Assembly: GCA_914767715.1 (NCBI GenBank)
Contig: OU612072.1
Coordinates: 10,294,001 to 10,354,000 of the forward strand
Direction of reading: 5' to 3'
DNA from: Membranipora membranacea
Lineage: Eukaryota > Bryozoa > Gymnolaemata > Cheilostomatida > Membraniporidae
DNA: 60,000 bases
Below the pieces are notes generated by a model, which was given only the letters and a program-made list of their open reading frames with translations, was not told the origin of the DNA and searched no databases. Of the stretch, positions 53,501-58,932 are shown piece after piece. How positions within the stretch are numbered: position 1 is the stretch's first letter; each line of letters starts with the position of its first letter. The translations under genes were made by a program, and so were the position numbers.

Positions 53501-56500
53501 GAGCACCATCTTACTCCTTTTGTGGGTGAATCAGTATTATTATGACAGCACTTTCCACTGATGAAGGTACTAAACTTGAGCTGAGCTAGTGTAAGTCAGC
53601 TCAGCTCTAGTTTAAGCGCTCAAACGGTGGCGGGATGCTGGTAGAGGCATTTCATCCCGCCACCATTTGAGCGCTTGAACTAGAGCTGAGCTGAATGTAT
53701 AAAAAAAAACTATGACTCAAATATTGAAAAAACCCTTCTGTGACAGCTGCTTCCAATCAATGGACTTTATCGTCTATTTGTGCATATTTTATGAACATGT
53801 TGAGCTGTTCAAATTCGTTGTTCGGAAATTCCCGATACTTGGTCAAAAAACAACAAGCGTAACAGTTTGGGGAATTGAGTAGCTTACTTGCTATATGATC
53901 AAACAGAAACTGAATTGAGCGTGATAGCATGCATATATTTTGATAACATATTTTCAAACAGTCAGGGAGGGGATGAGTCCATTGTGCCTGAATGAAATCA
54001 ATTGAAGCACTTATGATATGAAAATCCTTTTTTTTAAGAGGAACCCCTTAAAGCTAGAGATGTCGGAAAAGTGACTAGGTGACTAACCAGGGAGTTAAAG
54101 ATATGGATGAGAAAAACTAGCACCACAGTTTGAGATTTATAATTCATCTGTCCTGGATTCACAGCCAAGTTCATCACTTCATGGAAAAAGCCAGCAAAGT
54201 TATCTGGGTTGTTCTTTAAAGCCTGTAATGAGAGAACATGGCAGTGTTAAGACACTTGTGTTTAGCTAAGGAAAATCTCATTCACTCTGTCCCACCCTAG
54301 GAATTGCTTTATCAACACTTTTTATTTATTTGATAGTTTAATAGTGTTAAATACCCAGGTAGCAGGATGAAATCTTACAATAAAGTGATTGATAATGATA
54401 CTCTAGACCAGGGGTGCTCAAACTTTTTTGCCAGTGGACCACTTTTAAAAAATAACATATTGAAGAGGGCCAGACTTTTTTGCGCCAAGCAAGCAGGCTA
54501 TCAGTGGACAGTTGAAACCTGTTAGTTTTAATATGGGCATGTTGGCCATCCAAAAGTGGCAAGTGGGCCAAATTTGGCCCACGGACCATAGTTTGAGCAC
54601 CTCTGCTCTAGACTCTTCAGACACAAAAGATGTGGGGAGTGGATAGAAGACTTAGTTTGAAGAGGTTCACAATTTCTATCAAAAAAACAGTAACGTGCAC
54701 TGCTAACACAAACAAATTGTAAGTCGTCAGTTCTTACCTCCCATGCAGGCACACGTTCTCTGAACTTCTCGTTGATCATGATCATAATAGACATTGTGTG
54801 TGCAAGCAAAGACTTGCCAGGCTGGTAATGTTTCCATAAGTATAACTCCATATACTGAGATACTTCTAACATCATAATCTTACGCACTGACTGCAACTCC
54901 TTCTGGTAAATCTGCTCTATAACCTGTCAACAAACCATCACATTTAAAATCTAGTATGGTACAACCTAAGTTTCAACTGTTGGGCTGGATTCTAGAGTTC
55001 GGCACTGACACTTCCTATCCTGGGCAAACGCCAGGCTCTGGCCCTGAACTTATGTTGAAGGCTAGTCAATGACATTGGATACTTGAAGAACAGCTGCACT
55101 CTCCAGGTGTGTACCCCTGGTGAAACTGGCTGTTCCTGATTGGGTAGATGCTGAGGAGTAACATTTTGAATTTTGGTTGTAGTTTAGAAAAATATTGTTT
55201 TAGAGATAGGGCATAGCGTATTACCCTACAACAGGGAGGAGAGGTTAACCATTCAACTCTTGAAATGGTGAGATTTTCTGCTGGCTAACATTAGTTCAAG
55301 AGCATTTTTCCATCCTGAGAGAGGGTCACCTGTGGGGATGCAGCTGCTTAAATCTGTAAGACGTAATGTTCATTACAACCATTGGGTTCATCTTATGAGA
55401 CATACAAATGAAGAAAATGCAACATGTCTGCATATCGCTTTAGCGAATCAACAAAAAGATGTCGCTAACTGGATACTGAAAGAGCTGCACCCAAATGACA
55501 GAATGGAAGTGTTATCCATGCGAGACGCCCAAAACGAAACTCCACTAGAGAAAGTCCTCGGGCCTGACGAATTGTCCAATCCAAATATTGCTAGCGACAT
55601 AGTGATATGCATTCTAGGTTTAGTCTCAGAAAAAAATGGCTACTGGTTAGCAAAGAGAATGCTTGATCTCATCTACAGTTCCAAGTACATGCCCTGCACA
55701 CAATCTGTCGGATCCTATGCAATCATGGTAAAAACTGTGATGGGCTGCTTCCCTTACGCTGTTGATCAGCTTAAACTGGTAAATCGATGCAGGACCCTTC
55801 ACCTCAAAACTCGAGAAAGCGACCGGAGGAGAGAGTTGCGCTGTTACATACTTGACTCATTTGACTTCAAAGCAACCATGTACAATGCATTGGATCAGGC
55901 ACCTGAGGGTAAATTAGCAGTAATAATATGTATCACATCATTCAATCACCACACAAACATAGTTGTTTTAGTTGAGGATTACATGGTGGAGAAATTCCCC
56001 ACACTTGTGTTCCCTGTGTCATGGTGTGATTTTATGGTATAGTAGTAGTTTGATTGAAGTAAATCTGGAGTGATAACAAATATTGACCCCAGTCCTTGAT
56101 TTGTACTTTGTACTTTGATATTAACTTTTATGACATTCTGTTGATGTCACGTCATGTGAAATGCACGGCGGCAGCAAAACAAAACAATACAAACAGAGCC
56201 AAGCTGGCAGAGCATTTTTCCGCTATATAATAGCAAGTAAAGTGATACAGTCAAAGAAAATTCACTGTCTGACAAGTCATAAATTGATTGTTAGGCAAGT
56301 TGGAAGGTGAGCGAGTTACAAATGTTATCAAAGCATGAGTGCATTTCTTTCAAGCCACTGATAGCAATTTAATCACAAAATTGCTAAAACAATGACAAGG
56401 CTTCCAAATTTTTCATTATAGGAATGGAGCTGGCCACAACAAAAATTATAGAGAGGCTTCCGTTGACTTTGAAACAGATCAAGAACCTGTCTCCTCACTG

Positions 56501-58918
56501 CAAAAAGTATCCTATCCCATTCATACAAGGTAACAGCAGGCCATCTGCCATTATCCTTTACAACCGAACAGACAGAGAGGGGGCAGATGAAGAAGCAAAT
56601 GACGTGGAAGATGGGTTGCAAACAGCAGGATTCACGGTTCTCAAAAATGTATGGTTGAATGCAAGTGAGGTCGGAAGCAGGATCGATGACACGTCTTCAG
56701 ATATGTTCAGATCATGCTCGATACTTGTTGTGTGCATTATGAGTCATGGTTCCAATGGAGTGCTGACGGGAGAAGGCAACTCCAAACTATCCATCAATAC
56801 ACTTTTAAGTCACCTTACTGGAACGCTCCCCCCTTACATTCCACTGGTAAGCCTCAAAATTAATTTTCTACTCGTGGCAGTTGAGGCTTATTTTTTGTCA
56901 AACCAAACATATACATACAGCATCTGACTCGCTCATTATAAAAGCTTGTTCAAAGTTCCTGATTGTTATAAATTAATACCTCAAATACCCCAATTCAGTG
57001 GTATATATATTTTATGTGTATCATTAGTAAATGTGTTTTTCATGCTATGACTGACCATTTTTGCTCAGTAGAAGAGGTGTTCCGAAACATCTGATAACCT
57101 TTCAATGTATGTCCAATTTTCAGCTAAATGAAATTGTCTCTTCTTAGATATTTATAATCCAGTCATGCCAGCATGATATGTACAGAAGCATCGTTCTGCA
57201 ACCATCAACAGACTCAGTCAGTACAACCAGTGTCCATTCCGTGTCTGATGCAAGACGAGCCGCTCCTCCCATTGATGAAAACGCCATAGAACTGAGAAGA
57301 CCTCACACACTACTGCTCACAGCTTCAGCAGCAGGTGGAATGGCATACAGAGGAGTGTTCACAGGTCTCATTGCCGATTCATTCAGAGAAACTGATGGGC
57401 AATCCAACATCTATGACTTGTACAACAAGGCGGTCCAGAAAATGGAAAAGATTGAGCCAAGACAGACAGCCGAAATGAGATCGACTCTAAAGAAAGACCT
57501 CATCATTCCAGTTCCACCTATCAGAGTACCTAATCCTTGATAAAGCTAAGAATTTTTAGGGCTCCAAGAAATTGCTGCTAAATGACAACATAAGCAGTTA
57601 GTTGGGACGAGTTTGGTTCAAGTAAAATTATTCTAATTAGGTCACTCTAGGCTTTGTCTAGCTGAACACATATCATGTGCCTCACAGCATCAGGAGATGT
57701 AAAACATTAATGTCAAAGATATAAACTACCCTACTATAAATATCCTGATGACCTTCACGTTCACTGTGTATTTTTCACAATCATTTAGAGTACATATTTT
57801 TACTTATATACATGTATCAATGTATCAGATATTAAAGTATTGTATGCCTTGCATTATCAACCTTGTGCATCTCCCCATACTGTAAACATGATCTTATGTG
57901 CTCTCTGAGTTTTGATCAGTAATAAAGTTGATAAATAACATAACAGTTTGTGGTACAATCTGTATGAATAATTATTGTACTCGGATCATCAATTGCACTG
58001 GTTAAACTACGTAGCAACGGAACGTTTGGTGGAATTTTCTTTAGTTCTATTGTGGGTTCGAATTGTGCTAATTATTAGCTAAATCCGGATTTAAATTGAG
58101 ATCGAGATATAAATACATCAAAGAGAGAGTTGTATATATAACATGAGAGAGAGTGTATAACATTTAACCGGCATCAGTGAGATAAAATATACAGGAAGTA
58201 TAGTTGACACAGGGACTTGGCTTGCGAATAGTGGCGGCGAACGGGTCTTAAATATCTGCCTGATAGTTGGGTTAAGTTCACAGAGAAGAAAAACAGTACT
58301 GATGGATAACAAAGTCATGTAGAGATATAAGACTGAGAAATAAGTTGTAAAATCTCAATCATCAAAATAGTTAAAATTAACACAACTCGCCACTTGTAGC
58401 AACAAATGCGAAGTGAGCTCTAGTGGCTTGAAAATAACAGGAGGAGATGATTTCTGAGAAAATAACTCCGGATACAATTATTATCACTCCATTTATTACT
58501 ATCATATTCATCAAATAGTCAAGCCTTGATGTAATAAGATGCCAGCAAATTTCAGTCATTCTTGTTATATTTCCTGATTTACAACACAATTGATTTCAGA
58601 TATTTGCACAATGCCTCTCACCTTTACCCCAGAAGCTCTTTTCATCGTTCCCGTCTATGTTGACTACAATGAAAGCTTTTATGTATGAATATAATTCAGT
58701 TTCTACAGCATATATAAACTAACCTGAGGTGAGAATGGTTTGGCTTTTTCTCCTCTCCAATGTTGTGCTGCCAGCTGTGAGACATTATCAGCTTCTAACT
58801 GTTCTACTGTCAGCGCTCCCTGTTTCTTCTTAGCCTGATGTCCACCTCTACCACCTCCGGGCTTACCTCCCCCGCCCCTCTGCTTCTTAGCAGGAGGCTG
58901 GGATGGTCTACTGGACAT
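23410..58918 (-). CDS. AQR: Aquarius intron-binding spliceosomal RNA helicase, complete, 28 coding exons
   Basis: Joining 28 exons gives 1,454 residues collinear with human AQR (about 1,485). AQR is an SF1 Upf1-like helicase of the intron-binding complex (with XAB2, ISY1, PPIE, ZNF830 in human). It contacts the intron upstream of the branch site and links splicing to snoRNP assembly. Order: basic Gly-rich start; N-terminal ARM-repeat region (about 45-480); beta-barrel and stalk region (about 500-810); then the two RecA domains. Motifs: Walker A GPPGTGKT 842-849; motif II EESAQ 1076-1080; motif [11 protein letters not shown] 1109-1116; motif IV YNGQ 1244-1247; motif V TVDRFQGQ 1273-1280; motif VI SRAR 1309-1312; acidic tail to 1454. 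Every coding intron is GT-AG and every phase closes, so no break is visible. Introns 7-11, 16, 19-21, 24 and 26 (numbered from the 5' end) hold nothing I recognise beyond a hairpin in intron 10. Confidence 0.97.
24373..24473. mobile_element. Inverted-repeat MITE, family copy 1 (diverged)
   Basis: Left arm TTAGTTTAGGTGCTTAAAC and right arm GTTTAGCGGAATAACTAA face each other around a centre with GTGGTTGATAATGAAAT. That centre recurs in the 29721-29885 copy. It lies in AQR intron 27. Confidence 0.55.
24499..24615 (-). CDS. AQR: AQR coding exon 27 (1358-1396)
   Basis: It encodes [20 protein letters not shown], matching human NMPQMANFVYNMYMHLIQ. The donor is CATGCCT|gtgagt. Confidence 0.93.
25098..25253 (-). 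CDS. AQR: AQR coding exon 26 (1306-1357), motif VI
   Basis: It encodes [20 protein letters not shown] and [20 protein letters not shown]. The second Arg of SRAR is the expected arginine-finger position of the family. Confidence 0.97.
25750..25980 (+). repeat. Dispersed repeat with core tgctagctaacatta
   Basis: Internally repetitive: 'ctaaactagc' and 'tgctagct' motifs recur several times. The same motifs occur near 15535-15600, 31485-31560 and 47680-47780. The class is unknown; it could be a minisatellite-like remnant of a mobile element. Confidence 0.45.
26187..26463 (+). repeat. Two-copy tandem repeat, unit about 135 bp
   Basis: Unit 1 starts at 26187 and unit 2 at 26321, each beginning taactggtg.gagttaaacc. 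A third partial start (taactgg) is at 26457. The units are nearly identical, so the duplication is recent. It lies in AQR intron 25, which also holds a copy of the gctagctaacatta repeat family at about 25750-25980. Confidence 0.85.
26788..26906 (-). CDS. AQR: AQR coding exon 25 (1266-1305), motif V
   Basis: It encodes [20 protein letters not shown] and [19 protein letters not shown]. The donor is TTAGTG|gtatgt. Confidence 0.98.
27354..27510 (-). CDS. AQR: AQR coding exon 24 (1214-1266), motif IV
   Basis: It encodes [40 protein letters not shown] and CGNNPLI. The donor is TTATAG|gtcagt, phase 1. Confidence 0.97.
27622..27641 (+). repeat. Poly-C tract (C20)
   Basis: Twenty consecutive C in AQR intron 23 (G20 on the transcribed RNA). 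A second C20 lies at 31561-31580. Tract length in an assembly is unreliable. Confidence 0.8.
28286..28473 (-). CDS. AQR: AQR coding exon 23 (1151-1213)
   Basis: It encodes [20 protein letters not shown] and [15 protein letters not shown]. It starts the second RecA domain. Confidence 0.97.
29721..29885. mobile_element. Inverted-repeat MITE, family copy 2 (most complete)
   Basis: Termini TAGTTTAAGCGCT and AGCGCTAAAACTA are complementary with one mismatch. The arms extend about 65 bases inward (GCTCAAACTGTGGCGGGATA against the reverse complement of TATCCTGACACAGTTTGAGC). The centre is short and there is no coding capacity. TA flanks are possible but not diagnostic. It lies in AQR intron 22. Confidence 0.75.
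29899..30140 (+). mobile_element. tRNA-derived SINE, copy 1
   Basis: The head contains an A box (TAGCTCAGTTGG) and a B box (GGTTCGAACCC). A hairpin-forming insertion, CATGCAAATGTTGAAGG, sits where the anticodon stem would be. The body (gctggggtttggctggaccc ... gtgtgatatgtcatctgatt) matches the copy at 41678-41940 almost base for base. It begins 14 bp after a MITE. It is not a functional tRNA gene, because it lacks a proper anticodon arm and 3' acceptor pairing. Confidence 0.85.
31485..31580 (+). repeat. Direct repeat plus C20 tract
   Basis: The unit aaatttggttctagccaaca occurs twice about 50 bp apart, and the second copy runs into twenty C at 31561-31580. It is related to the dispersed gctagctaacatta family. 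Confidence 0.65.
31838..32009 (-). CDS. AQR: AQR coding exon 22 (1094-1151), motif III
   Basis: It encodes [20 protein letters not shown], then [20 protein letters not shown] and TVDLDAQ, almost identical to human over the exon. The donor CTCAAG|gtaaga is phase 1. Confidence 0.98.
32461..32532 (-). CDS. AQR: AQR coding exon 21 (1070-1093), motif II
   Basis: This 72-bp exon encodes [20 protein letters not shown] then LLLQ. Glu1076-Glu1077 are the Walker B acidic pair. Ser1078 replaces the Ala found in human EEAAQ. Confidence 0.96.
33566..33703 (-). CDS. AQR: AQR coding exon 20 (1024-1069)
   Basis: It encodes [20 protein letters not shown] and [20 protein letters not shown]. The MTCTHAA block precedes helicase motif II. 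Confidence 0.97.
34132..34326 (-). CDS. AQR: AQR coding exon 19 (959-1023)
   Basis: It encodes [32 protein letters not shown] and [17 protein letters not shown]. Confidence 0.97.
34626..34697. repeat. Short palindromic repeat of the CCTGCAT family
   Basis: Arms ATCCATTTTGCCTGCAT and ATGCTGGCAAAATGGAT are complementary with one mismatch around a short spacer containing gggggagcgactcc. It is related to the copies near 8971, 38615 and 44662. Confidence 0.6.
34846..36790 (+). repeat. Diverged tandem duplication, two copies of about 0.95 kb
   Basis: Copy 1 (about 34846-35760) and copy 2 (about 35837-36790) both begin with a G-run (13 and 11 G). They share ordered blocks: ttagccacag.gcagtcagga, the agacatgttacac block, tcatctgg.gcttagtgcat, gaccaggtaact.tcacaa, and ggactaatta..ccc. 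The blocks keep an offset of about 1.0 kb. No coding frame is conserved, so this may be an old noncoding mobile element or a segmental duplication. It lies in AQR intron 18. Confidence 0.75.
37260..37725 (+). repeat. Tandem duplication, unit about 0.23 kb
   Basis: Copies at about 37260-37482 and 37483-37725 share gcagct.aaaatgtta, aaggtgggctg, gcaggtctaataca, acatgggctattttcccag and the cagagac..ca.aagcat block. The right copy ends next to the donor of AQR exon 18. Confidence 0.8.
37742..37877 (-). CDS. AQR: AQR coding exon 18 (913-958)
   Basis: It encodes [37 protein letters not shown] and FFLYQ. A 0.23-kb tandem duplication ends only about 20 bp inside the following intron. Confidence 0.97.
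38615..38710. repeat. Dispersed palindrome-type repeat, copy 2
   Basis: It matches the 8971-9075 copy through AGATCAAG, CTGCATT, TTGCTCCCC and GGCTTATCAGTT in the same order. It lies in AQR intron 17. Confidence 0.45.
38823..38932 (-). CDS. AQR: AQR coding exon 17 (877-913)
   Basis: It encodes [36 protein letters not shown]. The donor AGCAG|gttaga is phase 2. Confidence 0.97.
39413..39593 (-). CDS. AQR: AQR coding exon 16 (816-876), Walker A
   Basis: It encodes [12 protein letters not shown], the P-loop GPPGTGKT with catalytic Lys848, then [20 protein letters not shown] and motif Ia TLIVTHSNQ. This is the start of the first RecA domain. Confidence 0.98.
39650..39990. repeat. ATT/ATTT-rich low-complexity tract
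   Basis: About 340 bp built from attattt, ttcatttatt and similar units in irregular order. It lies in AQR intron 15, close to the acceptor of exon 16, and has no coding content. Confidence 0.85.
40930..41088 (-). CDS. AQR: AQR coding exon 15 (763-816)
   Basis: It encodes a charged low-complexity linker ([20 protein letters not shown]) and then the conserved [15 protein letters not shown]. The linker aligns with the Lys/Asp/Glu-rich insert of human AQR. Confidence 0.93.
41421..41500. repeat. Short tandem array carrying three GTCATGTGAC-type sites
   Basis: Units of about 21-23 bp of the form gtcatgtgacctctggagtca recur. GTCATGTGACC occurs at 41443 and 41487, and its inverted form GTCACATGACC at 41464. 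TCATGTGA is the M-box/E-box variant bound by MiT/TFE and USF-type bHLH factors, so the array could be regulatory or a simple minisatellite. Confidence 0.6.
41678..41940 (+). mobile_element. tRNA-derived SINE, copy 2
   Basis: It has the same head and body as the copy at 29899-30140, with the box A TAGCTCAGTTGG and box B GGTTCGAATCC intact. It carries about 20 extra bases (cctagcccctaaggcattt) before agtatttcgccgccc. The 3' end shows a duplicated ttttaatcaacc. It lies in AQR intron 14. Confidence 0.85.
42947..43078 (-). CDS. AQR: AQR coding exon 14 (719-763)
   Basis: It encodes [20 protein letters not shown] and [12 protein letters not shown], corresponding to human [20 protein letters not shown]. 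It lies about 4 kb from exon 13, across a repeat-filled intron. Confidence 0.92.
44119..45650 (+). repeat. Three diverged copies of a roughly 0.2-kb repeat
   Basis: Copies lie at about 44119-44330, 45250-45415 and 45500-45650. Shared order: atgtta.gatcatgtt, cg.ttc, tt.cttcct, atctggcat.ggttagg, gatatt, gaaccagag and tcagtatgaa.c. Copies 1 and 2 are the closest; copy 3 is truncated and more diverged. They fill part of the 4-kb AQR intron 13. Relatives of the neighbouring DNA (ctttgg.gacaaggcca block) also occur near 40247 and 43870. Confidence 0.6.
44662..44750. repeat. Dispersed palindrome-type repeat, diverged copy
   Basis: It contains TTTGCCTGCAATCAGAA and, facing it, ACCCAAATGCAGGTAAGC, with GGCTTATCAGTG between. 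It resembles the 38615-38710 copy. Confidence 0.4.
47054..47223 (-). CDS. AQR: AQR coding exon 13 (663-719)
   Basis: It encodes [35 protein letters not shown] and [12 protein letters not shown]. The donor CCAG|gtagtt is phase 2. Confidence 0.97.
47704..47770 (+). repeat. Perfect 14-bp minisatellite, about 4.7 units
   Basis: The unit taaactagctgacc is repeated without error and sits about 40 bp from the donor of AQR exon 12, inside intron 12. The surrounding DNA belongs to the gctagctaacatta family, which probably seeded the array. Confidence 0.85.
47808..48005 (-). CDS. AQR: AQR coding exon 12 (597-662)
   Basis: It encodes [36 protein letters not shown] and the [10 protein letters not shown] block. 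The donor is ACAG|gtttgt. Confidence 0.97.
48356..48532 (-). CDS. AQR: AQR coding exon 11 (538-596)
   Basis: It encodes [20 protein letters not shown] and [19 protein letters not shown]. Confidence 0.97.
48553..48603. repeat. Hairpin-forming inverted repeat in AQR intron 10
   Basis: TGCAAACAGGGAGTTTGGGA pairs with TCCCAAGCTCCCTGATGCA, leaving a loop of about 7 bases. The stem is about 19 bp with few mismatches. A related shorter hairpin with the aactccct core is at 53151-53190 in intron 4. It could be a tiny mobile element or a small structured RNA. Confidence 0.5.
48967..49094 (-). CDS. AQR: AQR coding exon 10 (495-537)
   Basis: It encodes [17 protein letters not shown] and [17 protein letters not shown] up to the donor GTAGAG|gtaaag. 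It begins the beta-barrel region. Confidence 0.97.
49596..49809 (-). CDS. AQR: AQR coding exon 9 (424-495)
   Basis: It encodes [20 protein letters not shown], then [17 protein letters not shown] and [17 protein letters not shown]. It is nearly collinear with human. The donor ACAT|gtgagt is phase 1. Confidence 0.97.
50176..50397 (-). CDS. AQR: AQR coding exon 8 (350-423)
   Basis: It encodes [17 protein letters not shown] and [10 protein letters not shown], matching human YDFALSNVAEVDTRESL and FDKEFLLELL. The middle ([14 protein letters not shown]) is more acidic than the human segment. Confidence 0.95.
50985..51098 (-). CDS. AQR: AQR coding exon 7 (312-349)
   Basis: It encodes [18 protein letters not shown] and [13 protein letters not shown]. 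Phase 0 at both ends. Confidence 0.95.
51405..51563 (-). mobile_element. tRNA-derived SINE relic, minus orientation
   Basis: On the minus strand an A box (TGGCGCAATCGGTTAGCGTG) starts the element, and a decayed B box (GGATTTGAATC) follows after about 50 bases. The tail contains gggggctggagcaatc in plus orientation. It ends about 30 bp from the donor of AQR exon 6 and is transcribed in the same direction as AQR. Confidence 0.65.
51591..51757 (-). CDS. AQR: AQR coding exon 6 (256-311)
   Basis: It encodes [18 protein letters not shown] and [16 protein letters not shown], close to human [18 protein letters not shown] and LPTRRWFNTILDDSH. The donor is TCTCAG|gtcagt. Confidence 0.96.
51801..52044. 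mobile_element. Long inverted-repeat element in AQR intron 5
   Basis: Termini CATAGACTTTATAATAAACC and GGTTTATTAAGTCTATG pair with a 3-base gap. The arms continue through cctagacaggacac, and near the centre TACATTGGAAGGTGTAGAAG pairs with CTTCTACACCTTCCAATG. No coding frame is present. A clear target duplication is not visible. Confidence 0.7.
52583..52701 (-). CDS. AQR: AQR coding exon 5 (216-256)
   Basis: It encodes [19 protein letters not shown] and [11 protein letters not shown]. The donor is GAAAG|gttggt, phase 1. It corresponds to the human ERRFLSQLIQKFISVLKS region. Confidence 0.93.
53151..53190. repeat. Hairpin next to the AQR exon 4 donor
   Basis: ATCAATGAACTCCCT and AGGGAGTTCATTGGT form a stem of about 14-15 bp with an 8-base loop, ending about 10 bp from the exon 4 donor in the pre-mRNA. 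It could affect splice-site access, or it may simply be a small repeat. Confidence 0.55.
53200..53330 (-). CDS. AQR: AQR coding exon 4 (173-216)
   Basis: It begins [18 protein letters not shown] and runs to KKFIAAIE. The donor is ATAGA|gtgagt, phase 2. Codon 216 (GA|A, Glu) is completed by the next exon. Confidence 0.93.
53597..53693. mobile_element. Inverted-repeat MITE, family copy 3 (internally deleted)
   Basis: The left arm (CAGCTCAGCTCTAGTTTAAG then CGCTCAAACGGTGGCGGGAT) is almost perfectly complementary to the right arm, with only about 15 bases between. It shares GTTTAAGCGCTCAAA and GGCGGGAT with copy 2 but lacks its centre. It lies in AQR intron 3. Confidence 0.7.
54088..54222 (-). 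CDS. AQR: AQR coding exon 3 (128-172)
   Basis: It encodes [15 protein letters not shown] and [13 protein letters not shown], matching human PDHFPFFFKHILKAA and VLLLFLDHCFNSL. Phase 0 at both ends. Confidence 0.93.
54409..54605. mobile_element. hAT-type MITE with 8-bp target-site duplication
   Basis: The element starts CAGGGGTGCTCAAACT and ends AGTTTGAGCACCTCTG; the 16-bp termini pair with one mismatch. It is flanked by identical octamers CTCTAGAC (54401-54408 and 54606-54613). An 8-bp duplication with CAGGGGT-type ends is diagnostic of hAT (Charlie-like) elements. At 197 bp with no coding frame it is non-autonomous. It lies in AQR intron 2. Confidence 0.92.
54738..54923 (-). CDS. AQR: AQR coding exon 2 (66-127)
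   Basis: It encodes [27 protein letters not shown] and [13 protein letters not shown], the most conserved block of the N-terminal domain. It is separated from exon 1 by the 3.8-kb intron that contains the nested caspase gene. Confidence 0.97.
55338..57540 (+). CDS. Caspase with N-terminal ankyrin-like repeats, nested antisense in AQR intron 1 (3 exons)
   Basis: Exons are 55338-55908 (donor GAGG|gtaaat), 56422-56846 (donor CACTG|gtaagc) and 57148-57540. They join in phase and give 462 residues. Residues 23-50 ([20 protein letters not shown]) and about 60-95 ([12 protein letters not shown]) look like ankyrin repeats. Residues 228-340 are a caspase large subunit, with Arg242 in REGAD, catalytic His299 in CIMSHGSNG and catalytic Cys339 in IIQSCQHD. 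Residues 383-462 are the small subunit, with Arg400 in GGMAYRG. All four expected active-site positions are kept, but the pentapeptide is QSCQH instead of QACRG/QACQG. The His-Cys spacing of 40 is normal. The linker 350-382 could hold a processing site. The start is uncertain: the frame is open back to 55272 and an upstream exon may exist. AATAAA follows at 57921-57926. Confidence 0.8.
57921..57926 (+). terminator. Poly(A) signal of the nested caspase gene
   Basis: AATAAA lies about 380 bases after the TGA stop, still inside AQR intron 1. The nested gene would therefore end about 0.8 kb before AQR coding exon 1. Confidence 0.5.
58724..58918 (-). CDS. AQR: AQR coding exon 1 (residues 1-65)
   Basis: The ATG at 58918-58916 is the first in frame after a splice acceptor (tatcttacag) at 58933. 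The exon encodes a Gly/Lys/Arg-rich leader and then [19 protein letters not shown], which aligns with the human start (SQINAEFVTQLACKYW). The donor is CCTCAG|gttagt, phase 0. Confidence 0.95.
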
Positions 58919-58932
58919 TCTCTGACAGTAAA

